A stretch of DNA of 64,000 nucleotides from Owenia fusiformis (lineage: Eukaryota; Annelida; Polychaeta; Sabellida; Oweniidae): contig CAIIXF020000008.1 of the NCBI GenBank assembly GCA_903813345.2, forward strand, positions 27,266,822 through 27,330,821. Reading direction: 5' to 3'. Made by a program: the position numbers and the translations under genes. Below are positions 37,794 to 51,000 of this stretch, in pieces (the first letter of the stretch is position 1; each line of letters begins with the position of its first letter). Under the pieces are notes generated by a model, which was not told the DNA's origin, ran no database searches, and saw only the letters and a list, made by a program, of their open reading frames with translations.

Positions 37794-38323
37794 AGGCCTG
37801 TCAACTTGGGAACACCTAACATGAGTGACTTGGAAATGTTGAACACCTCCCCTCAAAATGTGGACACCTTGGTCCAAATCTGAACACCTTGATCCAAATT
37901 TTGAACACCTTGGTTTAAATTTTATTACATCTTGCCAAATTTTAAACTTTTCGCGCTCGCTACGCTCGCGTTTCATCGACATCCGTCAACGGGGGGGGGG
38001 GAGGGGGGGGGGGGGGGGGGGGGGGTGGGGGAGGGGGGGCTGGGTAGGTACGGAAAATTTCGAACGAAATGCGTGACATATCTGTAATTCGCGTGAAAAG
38101 TCCGAACGAAATGCGTACGTTTTTTTCCATTCGTTCGTATTTTTGCTGTGTACACGATCTTTTTTATAAAATTTTCTACAGAAATAAATTTGCTTGACAA
38201 TTACCAGGTAAAATGCGTATTTGCGTGACATTTTCTGTCACGCAAAAATAACTGGCGTGACTTCAAATTCTTCAGCAAATGCGTGACAAATACGCAAATT
38301 GCGGGACAGTTGACAGGCCTGTA
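37794..38323. mobile_element. about 530-bp element with ACAGGCCTGTCAACT ends and a G-rich core
   Basis: Inverted ends ACAGGCCTGTCAACT (left) and AGTTGACAGGCCTGT (right) bound the element. Inside are 'ACACCTTGG' short repeats, a G-run of about 50 bases with a few A/T (37990-38038), and repeated CGAACGAAATGCGT motifs. The G-tract produces glycine or proline open frames that are artefacts. It lies in the CatSper1 5' UTR intron. Confidence 0.7.
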
Positions 38324-38412
38324 ATAATTACTCAATCATATTGACTGTACTATTCAAAAGGTGGCGACTTTTGGAATTTGACATCAAGGTTGAGGAACGT
38401 ATCTATCTATTA

Positions 38413-38588
38413 GAACCAGGCCCGTATCCAGGGGGTTCGAACGACCCCCCCCCCCCTGGTCAAAAAATCGTTCAAAACCATGCAGTTTTTCACCATTATG
38501 AGCAATTTTTAAGTGATTTTGGCCATTTTTGACCCCCATAGAATTTTTCAAAAAGTGACCCCCCATGGCAAATCCTGGCTACGGGCCC
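38413..38588. repeat. dispersed C-rich repeat, nearly complete copy
   Basis: It starts GGCCCGTATCCAGGGGGTT and ends ATCCTGGCTACGGGCC, a clear inverted pair. The 175-bp size and the ends make this the best copy of the family also found at 15.4, 55.3 and 58.1 kb. Confidence 0.7.
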
Positions 38589-38884
38589 GAGACCTCTGTG
38601 ATTTCGTCTACGAATTCTGAGTAATCATTCAAGTAAAAATTTCAGTAATTGGCCTTGTCTAGACTTATCTCATGTAAGTCAGTTCAGATTTCAAGATTCA
38701 TTCAATCATTGATTGAATTTTATTTTCAATTTCGAAGTTTTGAATTCGCCATTTTCAATTTTTCTACTTTTTTCACAAATATTAATGCCTAGTACAACAG
38801 CCAGCTGACAAATTAAGTAATACATTTAAGTTTATTTCTTTCAATAAGAATAAAGCGACTATTTACTCTAATTGACCGAACGTG

Positions 38885-39087
38885 ACACTACAAATTCAAA
38901 CTTACCGCGTTGAATTTTGAAAAGCTGTTTACTTCCGGATCCGGTGACGTTGGAAATCGATATGCGCATGCGCAAAAATAAATGTCCGGAAAGAATTCAT
39001 CATAAAATTTCGAACACTTTTGCCAATAACTTAAGAATAGGAGAATTTTAATTTGTTATTACACAAAATAACAACGTTGCTAGTAAG
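38885..39087. promoter_or_regulatory. probable bidirectional promoter of CatSper1 (-) and alpha-SNAP (+)
   Basis: A donor-like GCG/GTAAGT on the minus strand at about 38902 marks a likely CatSper1 leader exon. The alpha-SNAP start codon is at 39088. Between them are TGCGCATGCGCA (38963-38974), a palindromic NRF-1-type site, ETS-like CCGGAAG/CTTCCGG cores near 38935 and 38987, and TGACGTT at 38945. CpG-rich divergent promoters with NRF-1 and ETS sites are common in animals. Co-regulation is inference. Confidence 0.65.
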
Positions 39088-42000
39088 ATGGCAGACCAGG
39101 AGCAAAAGGGGAACCAGTTAATGATAGAAGCTGCAAAAAAATTTAAGTCATCACAAGGATTTTTTGGATCTTTTGGGTGAGAAATTTGATTTAGCCTAGG
39201 TCTTGTCTTGCACATGATTCATTGTCATAGCAAGATGCAGTCATTGGACTGAACGTATGGTCAAAATATGACGTTGGAGTTTGCCACATCAGATTGTTAA
39301 GAAATATGATTTTGATAATAACTTGGGGAAATGTGTCAAAGTCTGATGTATGGGGCTACTTTGTCATGGGGCTATGCTTCGAGATGTGATTATTACACAA
39401 TACGTCGAAGTTTGACACATTTCTCATTGACTCATAAATCCAGAATTTGACCAGCCTCAGGGAAAAGGTATCACCGACCACCTTCCATTCTTTTGTATTT
39501 AAAAATGTCATTACAATGCATATTCACATCATCAACAACAAAAATATCACTCTTAAGTTTATTTCTTCGTTGTATTTACTCAAATCTTAGCCAATGGCTA
39601 GAAATTGTCATATATGACCCACTGTTTGCCCTCAAGAATTGTTACCGATGGTAAAAATTTAATTATCCGAACGAACAAAGTTCGGTAGGGATATAGTGAA
39701 GCCCTCCGTCAGTCCGTCAGTCAGTCCGTCCGTCCGGAAGATAACTCAAATATTGATTGACGGATTTTCTTTATATTTGGTGGAAAGATGTATATTGATG
39801 AATAGTTTTACACTAAAAAAAATTTTTTCAAGATGGCTGCCGCTTTAAAAATGACGGGACTTTTTCGCAAAAATCATAAATTTTTCATTCTGAACCAAAG
39901 TAATCATTATTATTGTTTGAAATTTTGGTAGTATATTCGCAACATCTATTTATTTCACATATATTCCATGTTTTTCATCCTGACCCCCAGGGGCCGTGTA
40001 TGGGGGGGTCAGGAAAACAGAAATTTTCGCTAATTTTTAGATCTTTCTGAAGTATAGCTTTATTATACTCAAATGAAAGGCAATTAAGAGTAGATTGCAA
40101 ATATTGTATCTTTTTTCTGATTCGAGCCTCGTAAAATTCAAAATGGCCGTCTAATGTACGATTTCGCAATAATTTTTCGATCCCTTCAAAGTATGGCTAT
40201 ATTATACTCAAATTGAAGGAATTTTCGAGTAGATCACAATTATGGTATTATTTTTCAGATTTGTACCTCAGAAAATTCAAAATGGCTGCTTTGCAGGAAT
40301 TCGCAATTCTAAAATCTGATTTATTCATTTTCAACCAAAGTAATGAGTATAATTGATTGGAATTCGGTAATTGATATTTTGTTCGTTGGGATTTGCTACT
40401 CCGCGGAGTTGCCGTTATCTAGTTTGGGTTGTTATGTCATGGATGCAGATTTTGCCAAAAGGAGAGAGTGCAACACCCTTGTTATTTCTAACATGTTCTT
40501 ATAGACTGTAACCCATTCTGTATAAGTGCTCTAGAAATGCAACCTTCCTTACATAAAAGGTTACACATTCCAACCTATTTCAAACCATCTGTATGATTAT
40601 AATGGACACTTTCTGGGTAGTTGGACTTTCTATAGGGGTGGCAGACGGCCCTCAGACAAATTTATACCCCTACCCCCAAAAAACCATGGGGGTACTTTAA
40701 TACCATCCAATAAAAAGAATACTAATGCATGTCAGATATTCATTGTTTTATATTGGGTAGGGCATGTTATGATTAATAAGTGCCAAAAATTTCCAATCTC
40801 TAACTTATATAGTTACCATAGAAACAGTATTTATATCTCCAGATATTCTCAATTTGACCCCCTCCCAAATGTGTCCCTTTGTTCTCAAAGTGAAATATTT
40901 CAAAATCTGTTTGGATTTTATGGCTGCTACTTTGTCAAAATTTGTAATATTATGTCTATATTAACACTAAAACACTTAAAAGTTGATATAATGATCCTAT
41001 AAATCAATTATATTTATCAAATATAGTCACACATAGCTGCTTTCAGGGAAAAGTGGGCGTGGCACTTTTTGGTACTTGTGCGCTTGTTGCAGCATTAAAT
41101 GAAAAATGCAAATTACACTAACAATAATTGACATTTAATTAGCATCTACTAATGTTGTGTAACATTGTAATATGTTTATTATCATTACTAGACACTTTAA
41201 ATATTTTATATAAGTGTTATCCTGACCCTTCCCAATCATAGGTCATCAATGGTCAAATGAACTTTTAGTGTAAGTCCTCGGTCTTTTAAGTCTGTCAAGA
41301 GTCAAGTCTTACTTATTCATTGACTTGTTCCTAGAATATGAATGGATAAGTTAAAGTCATCTAGAGCTATGAGTTACAATTAATTAATATGCTTGTTCAA
41401 CAGTATTTAGAACCATTTTACCATGTTTACTGCAATTGAAAAGTAATGAACAGTTCGATCCTTTTGGTATGATATTTGATGCTAGTGTGAATTGCATAAC
41501 ATTTATGATTAAACTTAAATGAACTAATATAACTCTGGCTACTAACCCTTCCCTAGTATCTTCACATAACCTCTAAATCATCTTCATATCCATGGCCTAA
41601 ATGGGGAAGGAGGGAGGGGTTACAAATAGTGACCGAGGGTAATTTGAATCAAAGCAAGAAGACGTAATACTCAAAACTAGAAAGATTGGAGACCATTTAT
41701 ACCCTTCCTAATATTTTGCCTAATACATAACACTTAAATCTATTTTGTCAGACACTTGCTGATTCTTTTATCAATATCTCAACATCAGGCAATGCATGAT
41801 CTATCCAATGGATTAAAGATTATACTTGATTCTAATATGGCAAAATTAATTTTTCGTATGAATTGCATAGAGCATCATTTTGCAGTTATAATAAAATGCA
41901 TCCATTCATTTATTGGCTCATAGTTAACAAAAAAGCTATTCTCTGGAAGGTACAGTATAATTTCTATTAGTATTTAGCAAAAATAATTGCAAGATAAACA

Positions 42001-45000
42001 ATTTACACATGTTTCTGATATACTGTATTTAGGGCTGCCATCATTAGTCGGAACGTCGACTTGTCAGTCAAAATGCAAGTTCGACAACGAAGTCGACAAA
42101 AATTCCCGTCATGTCGACAGCAAACGATATCAATACTTACTTGAAAATATCCAAATGGCCCCAATACATTTCAATACACATTTCAACGTGTTATGTGCGC
42201 GTATTCTGCGGAAATATTGTTCACATTCATTTCATTTTCAAAAAATAAATTCACCCGGAAGTTCCCTTCATGACTTCTCTTCTCTCTTGCGAGACGTTGT
42301 ACGAGATTTCGCCCGAGCAGTCGAAATAAATCCCGGTCGAAACATTGCAGGTATTTGTCCCATTTTCGTCTATAATATTCTATTAACTTGGCATTTAGTA
42401 ACAATATTAGGCAATTACTTCCCGATGATTTTTTCTCCCTGGAAAGTTCGATTGTCGACAATATTTTCGACAGCAGAGTTCGACTGTCGACACTGACATT
42501 TGAGTTCGATGGCAGCCCTAACTGTATTTTCAATGATTTCTTCAATAGTGGTTCGGTATATGTTTTTGAAATACTTCAAATAATTCCTAAACAAATCTGT
42601 TTAGTGTATGAAATCAAAAAAAGTAGATACATTTGTCCCATACTTGGACATGTTTCAGATACATATAGCAGGTTTATAAATACTTATATTTTCATCAGTG
42701 GGCAGATATAGCTAATGTCCCGGCCTGAGAGGGCAGATATATTACACCTGCCCACTAAGTCATAATCATCATTTGTGTATGATTAGCAATGAGGGAAGTA
42801 GCATACTTAATACATATGTTAATAATCAATGATTCGAGAATATGTGGATGAATACTTAAAAAACAGGAGAATCCTCCTAAGGCCAAGAAAACAAAATTAG
42901 ACATGAATACATTCATATGGTTAAATTCTTTCTAACTCTGGCCAATTGAACAATGTGAACCAGATAAGAAAGATTGATATTGGATAAACAGATCATCCTA
43001 TAGTCAGTTCATGCTATAGAAATTATCCCTTGGCAAATATAATATATCTTCCCTCAGGACCTAAGGCCTTTGGCCAATAGAAAATATCTTCCCTCGGGAC
43101 CTACGACCCTGGGCCAGATATATTATATTGGCCTCTGGATAATTCCAATACCCTGAACCTCATAGAGGATAATCTCTATTCGTCTTTATCAACTATTATT
43201 ATACATATAAATCGGGATATAAATATAACCTAAAGTAAGAAATCACATTCTCTAACCAGTAATATTTAATTTTAAAATTGGTGAATGATGATTGTGTCAC
43301 AATAGAATTGATGACCATGATTTATTTGAGAATAAAACAGACAAAACAAAGGTTAACAAAAATCTTTAAAAATTTGGGTAAAACATAAATATTTTAAAAT
43401 TGCTTGTTTTTCATCATTATTACTTCGATTTCCAAACCCCAAAAATTGAACTAATTAACAATTATGCCTAATTGCATGAGCAAACTAGTAATCTTGTTGG
43501 ATATTTTTCCTCGACAATGCCTTATCTAATTCATCTATATACAAACTACTAGATTCCAAATGCTATTTTACAGGATGGGTGTTCATGAAAGTAACACTAA
43601 ACATCAATTTTGTCATAAACTGAACAATGCAGCTAATTGATTCTCCCATCTAAGCAACAGAGCCTGTTTTAATATATTGTAATTTCAAAATTGCCTCTAA
43701 TTCAAGTTCTTCAATCAAATCTAAAATGTACACAACTGGCAATATCTTTATACCACATGAGTAGAATGTATGTTTCTTTCAAATTCATGCTTTCGTTAGA
43801 AACATGGATATCACTAATTCATAGTTTTGATTCATATTCAAAATGGTGTGCATTATACTGTTATATATGAGGTTTAATTAATGGGAAGTTTTTAATACAG
43901 GGAAATACAATATATATGAGGGAAATACAATATACCTCCCGAGGGGTTGAGGGTAGAATATTGTATTTCCCAAGGATTATACCTTGTACCCAAAATTATT
44001 TATCATATACTAAAATACAAAAATATGAGAAATTGCACAATGAAATTCCTGCAGGGGATTACTGAGCGGGTGATAAACCTGGCGATATATAGAGATTATC
44101 CTATATGAGGTTCAGGATATTGGGACTATCCCGAGGGCGATTATGATGGAGTGGGCGGATATACTATATCTGCCCGCTCGCAACGGGACGTAAAGCTATA
44201 TCTGCCCGCTGATGAAAATATAAGTTTTTACAAACCTGCTTTATGTACCTGAAACACGACCAAGTATGGGATAAAGCGGGATATGCAGTACATGTATATC
44301 CCCACTCACCTAAGGTATCAATTATATTCATGCATTTTATTTACCTAAAACACTAAGTATAGGATAAATAACTTTTACTGACAAATTGTATAAGTACATG
44401 ATTACATTAGTCACAACTACTCACTAAAAGGTTAACTTATTGCATGAAGAAATGTAATTCTACATGAAGATTTCAAATATGATATCACTTATTTGACTGA
44501 ATTTTGAATTTTTAATGATGTAAAGCAAGATTATTTCTACTTGCATCTAAGTCTATTTCATTGTGTAAGTCAACAATTAATAAGGCAAATACATATCACT
44601 GGCTTCCCTGATTCATTTAGATTCCTTGCACTTTTAAAATCATCAATAATTCATATAGGGTTGAACTATCGAATAATGAAAACGTTTTAAATGATGTGAT
44701 AGAAGTTTTTTTTACTATTTAGCTTGGAAATATTGCTGATATAGTTTTAATGTGATTTTAGGAGATTAAATGTTCTACTGAGGAACTTTGATTATGTCCA
44801 ATTTTCTATGATCTTTAACTTTCTGAACAAGGTCGGGCTAAATTCTCATTGAGACGATGTTAAAAATCTTAATGTTGACTTCCTAAATGTTGAATTATTT
44901 TGATTGTCATGAATTTAAGGTTCACACAAAATCTGAAGATCATCTAGTTTCAAACACAATCTGAATCTCATTAGGTTTGATGCGAAAGCAGTTTTACTTT

Positions 45001-48000
45001 AATCCAAAATAACAAATATGGTAAATCAATATATGTCTATGGTAGATGCTACCGTGTAGTCCAACCAGCACAAGTGCTGCCATCTACCTATCCATTCATC
45101 AGTTTAGCACCTAATAAGGTCAGTACTCATGGTAAAGCTTTTGTACCTTGTCTATGGTAAAAATAAATCAAACAGAAATGTTAACTTGACACGGTTGGTA
45201 ATGCCCACCTTGAAGGGTGTAGGGATAAAGGGAAGGGTCAGGATAACACTTATATAAAATATTTAAAGTGTCTAATAATGATAATGAACATATTACAATG
45301 TTACACAACATAAGTAGATGCTAATTAAATGTCAATTGTTGTTAGTATAATATGTATTTTTCATTTAATGCTGCAACAAGTACACATGTACTAAAAAGTG
45401 CCACACCCACTTTTCCCTAAAAGCAGCTATGTGTGACTATATTTGATAAATATTATTGATTTATAGGATCATTATGAACACTTTTCGGTGTTTTAATGTT
45501 AAAATAAACATACTGATACAATTTTTGACAAAGTAGCAGCCATAAAATCCAAACAGATTTGCAAATATTTTACTTTGAGATCAAAAGGACACATTTGGGA
45601 GGGGGTCAAATTGAGAATATTTCAAGATATAAATACTGTTTCTATGGTTACCATATCAGGTAGAGATTGGACATTTCTGGCACTTACTAACCATAACATG
45701 CCCTACCCAATGCAAAACAATGAATATCTGACATGCATTAGTATTCTTTTTATTGGGTGGTATTAAAGTACCCCCATGGTTTTTTGGGGGTAGGGGTATA
45801 AATTGGTCTGAGGGCCGTCTGCCACCCCTATAGAAAGTCCAACTACCCAGAAAGTGTCTAGTATCATCATACAGATGGTTTGAAATAGGTTGGAATGTGT
45901 AACCTTTCATGTAAGGAAGGAGTTACAATTATCAGAGTGGGCCGTAGTCTATTAATGAAGAGTGATTTGTCAGGTCGATAGGTCTTCCACTCCTGAGAGT
46001 TGCTCTTTTTCAAGTACAATATGTATATCATTGGTAACATATGTTCTGAATTAGAGATGTTTGATTGAATTATATATACATATGTGGGTGGGTAAGTGAT
46101 GTGGGTAATATTCTAATATATATATTCACAGATACAATTATTGAAGATTTTGAATATAGACATCTGCAATTATGAAGCAGTACCTAATACTGCTAATAGC
46201 TGCAATGGCAATGAGACTTCAGTACCAAAGAGAGGAAGGTATCCTCATTTATTGTCATGAGGACTAAACTTCCACTTTTGATGTCTGATTCTTACTTTAA
46301 TCAACTCATTGATTTTTACACTTACAGAGGGAGTGCAAAACAAGAAGAGGCCTCAGAGTTGTATGTGCGAGCTGCAAATTGTTTTAAGATGGCAAAGAAA
46401 TGGCCAGGTGAGTTGTAAACATTATCAAGCATGGCAAAATGCACATAGAATGCATCTTATAAAAACTAAAGCTTACATGAATAAGTAAACTATTTGGTCT
46501 CTCCCAGTCTCCATGCACACATATCCTAAATAACATTATACTTAATGCAACACAGAAAAGAAACACTGATTGAGCATATTTCATTTGATATTTTACAATA
46601 AATATGAATGTTATTGTACATATTAGGCAAATAATTAGGAAGTATGTAAGGCTTACCCCCCCCAATCTTTGCTCAAAAGTAAATACTTAATATATAAAAC
46701 TATGGTTTGATGCCTAGAATTTGTAGAACATACAGTCTCTGAAATGTTCAAACAAAAATGAACTAAGTGCTTTCATAAACTTTTTTTGAAAAGAGGATGA
46801 TCATTGGATCTTATATAATATATATAAAAAGATATATTTGAATTAAGTAAGGTGAAAAAATTCATTTTTTAACATTATGCATCCCTTGTTAAGATATGCA
46901 AGTTCCATATGATGTAATGTCATTACTTATTCTTTGTAGCTGCTGGTCAAGCATTCTGTGAGTCAGCCAAGATTCAATCTGCACTTGGGTCCCGCCATGA
47001 AGCAGCCACTAACTATGTAGATGCAGGCAATTGTTATAAAAAGGCTGATCCACAAGGTAACCTGACATTTCCTCAAAAGTGTATTTAAAGAATATGAATC
47101 GTACATAAGTGGGGGCTAATTGATTTGGGGACATGGGGATAATTTTAGAAATACATTTAGAAGTCATTATCAAATTATCAATATTCAGTTGTCAATCTTA
47201 AGCATTATTAGCTCTATGAACATAGATACACAGGGAGATATGCTGATTACTCAAGTAGTACTAAATTAGCACTCTGGCCAAAGTGCACTCATGAGCACTC
47301 ATGTCAGGAGTGCTAATTTAGTACTAATTCATGATATTAGTACTCATTTAGCGCTAAAAATCAATGAAATTACTGCTATTTTATCACTCATCCTATGAGT
47401 ACTCATTTAGTACTAAAACATGCAATAAATCACTCATGTCATGAGTGCTCATTTAGTACTAATATTTACTGAAATGAGTACTCAGTTAGTGTTAATATGC
47501 CATGCGTACTATTTTAGTACTCGGCATATCTCCCTGTGTAGGTATAGGCTGCATGCCGATTATGTCTTTCTTTATTTTATTATGTAGCTTTCCATTCGAA
47601 TTCTGAACCCTTCTGCTTAATATTTATTTATTGCAAGTTTACATTTCTGTATATACAGGGTGTCCCGAAAGTATGGGGCCCCCCCTAGGCAGACATACAC
47701 CAATGTTCCAATAGTATGTGTCATATATCATTTTAAAGCTTATCCAAAGTTACATTGATTTGCCAAGTATCATCGTTCAACTTACAAATGGGAAAAAGTT
47801 ACAGGCATTTCAAAACTTAGTGTATGGCCAAAATTAAAGTTAAAATCAGTATCCTGGAAACACCGCTAGCCTGAATGTGACCAAAAATATGGGTGCTATC
47901 GTTAAAGAGAGGATGGATATTGAGTTCTAAAAAGAGGACGTTTAGGGTAGATACTCCAAGGAAACTCTTCTAAAATGCCTTAAAAAGGTTTTATGAGGAT

Positions 48001-51000
48001 TATTAAATGCCATACCCCTATTTGCAGTGTATTAAAGGTCATATCTGGAAAGAATTGCTGCTGTTAACATGGCCAAGGGAGACACGGCGACCATTAATTT
48101 TGTGTAAAACTAAACTTTAATTTTGGTAAAACACTACATTTTGAAATGTGTGTAACTTTTTCCCGTTTGTGAGTTGAACCATGATACTTGGCAAATCAAT
48201 GTAACTTTGGACAAGCTTTGAAATGATATATGACACATACTATGGGGACATTGGTGTATGTCTGCCTAGGGGGGGCCCCATACTTTCGGGACACCCTGTA
48301 TATACAGAAATGTAAACTTGCAATAAATAAATAATAAACAATAAATAATGATTTTTTATGTTACCACATAGTGTCATAGTCTCCTTTTTGTGGACGGTTT
48401 TTGGCAGTCAGTAATCAGTGGTTGGTGTTAAGTGCTCAGCATTCAGTGTCTGTAATAAATGGCAGGGGGTGATGTTTTGCATGTTAATGTGTTGTTTAAT
48501 TAAGCAATATTTTGACTGATGATTTCTTTGTTACAGAGGCTGTTAACTCTATCACAAAAGCTATAGACATATACACAGATATGGTAAGATACTCTTGAGA
48601 AATATATCATTATTAAAATCAATGATTCATCACCCTTAGCCTGATATATTGGTTAATGAAATCCTGTGCTAGGGCTGATGTGAAAAAGTCAGTTCACCCC
48701 ACTGGGGATCGAACCCATGATCCCTCGCTTTATGGGTGCTTGCTAAATATTGAAGGCTGAAACATCATTTGTCTCTGGGATAGGCAGGGAACTAATATTT
48801 ATAGTATTTTGAAGAGATTAATAAATTTGAACAAGCGTACCCAAAAGATTTCCCAAGGGGAATGACTTTTGCATATGGATGAATTTTTGTGTTCGATGTT
48901 CCAATCCAAGAGCCTAATTCTTTGGGTCCACAGGGGCTTGTCTGGAAGGTCAGGCAAGCCCTCCGATGAGTGTACTGGTTATTAAGAGTATAGTCTTATT
49001 AACCAGTTCAACCCGCCCCTCCAGACAAGCCCCTGTGTTTGGGTCAGAACAAAATCTGGTAAAGGTGACACCTCTAGTACTATATTTGTTATATTGATTT
49101 TGATAAAAGAAATACAAAAGAAACTTAATCATTAGCTAGTTTAATTCAATTACAAATCCAATGTTAATTTTCTGAATGTAAACAATGGCTTTCTATAGAA
49201 ACAAGAACACATGTATAAAACTGACCATGTTGCTAACTTTGTTATAGGGAAGGTTCACAGTGGCAGCCAAACACCACGTTACAATTGCAGAAATCTACGA
49301 AACAGAAGCTGTTGATATTGACAAGGTATGGCTCTCATATATTAATATAACATCAGAGCTTCATGTATGTGTGTTATGTTGACTTAACAAATTAGGAAAG
49401 GTTAGTCTAGCTACAAGCCCTTGTCCCCCCACAATACACTTCTCCCAATGTGAGAATTTGTAATACCTGTGTAGTTAAGTAGTGGGAGGGGGGAGGGTCA
49501 CAGGGGCTTGTAGCTAGTCTAAGATATGGTCTCTCAGAATGGTTTATTCCGATCCTAATAATCACATTTTTTACTATTTTATTTTGTAGAGTTGTACTGG
49601 TTATATTTATTTCCTTACATTCCACTTAAGAACAGAGTCAATCACAGTTAATGCAATGGATGATCTAGATGTAGCGTTACTTTGTATAAATGTAGTTCAT
49701 TTGTAGTAGCCCATGCTGAGTTTAGGTTAGGGAGAGATTTAATGGTTAGAGTTGACCATTGGAGAAAATGATAGTGGTTAAATGAACCAAACTATGATCG
49801 ACCCTACCTTAAATGATTGCAAAATAAATCCTGTAAGTGGAACACCTCTGTAAGTGGAACCTTGTAGGTGGAACATAGAAAGTAGAATACTGTTTAGAGG
49901 GACCAAAGGTGTTCCACTTACACAGGTTTTACTGTACTTTCTTTCTTTGTTTTGTAACCTTAATCAGCACCATAGGGGCTACAGTTAGAAATGTAATAGC
50001 CAGCTGGCCCACTAAGAATGCCACCAATCTATCGAGTCCCCATGTCCCCAGGGCATTATCACTATAGAACACACCCAGATAGATGGCAGAACCTAGAGCT
50101 GTGAATTTGGCGAAAGAATATACAGCATGGTTGATTGTCTGCCATTTTGATTCTGAACTGATTCCAAATTCTGATGGCCAGATTGTGATAGCATAGTAGA
50201 TAGGTGGCAGCACGAAAACTGACATCACAAGTAGAGTGTAAAAGACCTGAAAAATAATTCAAGAACAGACTGTTATATAATTTCTAGAACAGTGAAACCT
50301 CTCCCAACTCACATATATCTATGTAAGGACAGTATATAGAGGATTCATGAATTGAAGGAAAAATAAGTTAACCTCTTGAATCCAAGGCTCTAAAATTGGA
50401 TGAAACCAGAGAATTTTTCATTTTTGTCATCTTATGACATTTCACTTATACTTTTGAAAATTGAAAATTGTTCAAATAAGAGCAATTTCAGTGAAAAATT
50501 TTGTGACAGATTTTCTCGTCACTCTTGGTTTCAAGGTCATTTCTGGGGTGACAAGAAATCTCGTCACTCCAGGGTGTCAAGAGGTTGAGACTGTTATATC
50601 GAACAGAGCAAGGTCTCAACTCACTTACTAATATATCTTTGTTAAGAAGAGTATATGAAGGACTCTTGAATGGTCTATTGCTTTACAAAGCTGGCATACT
50701 TACCTGTGATTGGAAGAAGTCCACCAAAGGGTATGAAACATTGTTCTGCCAATCATTTGCATCACCTGAAAATAACACTCAATACAATAATTGTCTAATT
50801 AAGTATCCATTAAGCTAATTACAGAGAATATGGTATCTTGTGTTGATGATGTTAGCTATACGTGTGAGGTACAAAGTATTTGCTGGGTCTCGTTTCATAG
50901 AAAAAGTAGTAATGAATCATTTAAGGGAACATACCTGCGTAGAGGAACCTGTCGTAGCCAAATGACAGTATAGCAAACATACAGGTGTATGCCCCCACCC

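Noticed and set aside
37858-38231. Glycine-rich and proline-rich open frames
   Set aside because: They result from the G-homopolymer tract inside a mobile element.
41987-42711. Open frames of 107-169 aa on both strands near 42 kb
   Set aside because: They fall in and across the hAT-like MITE, lack transposase motifs, and overlap each other antisense.
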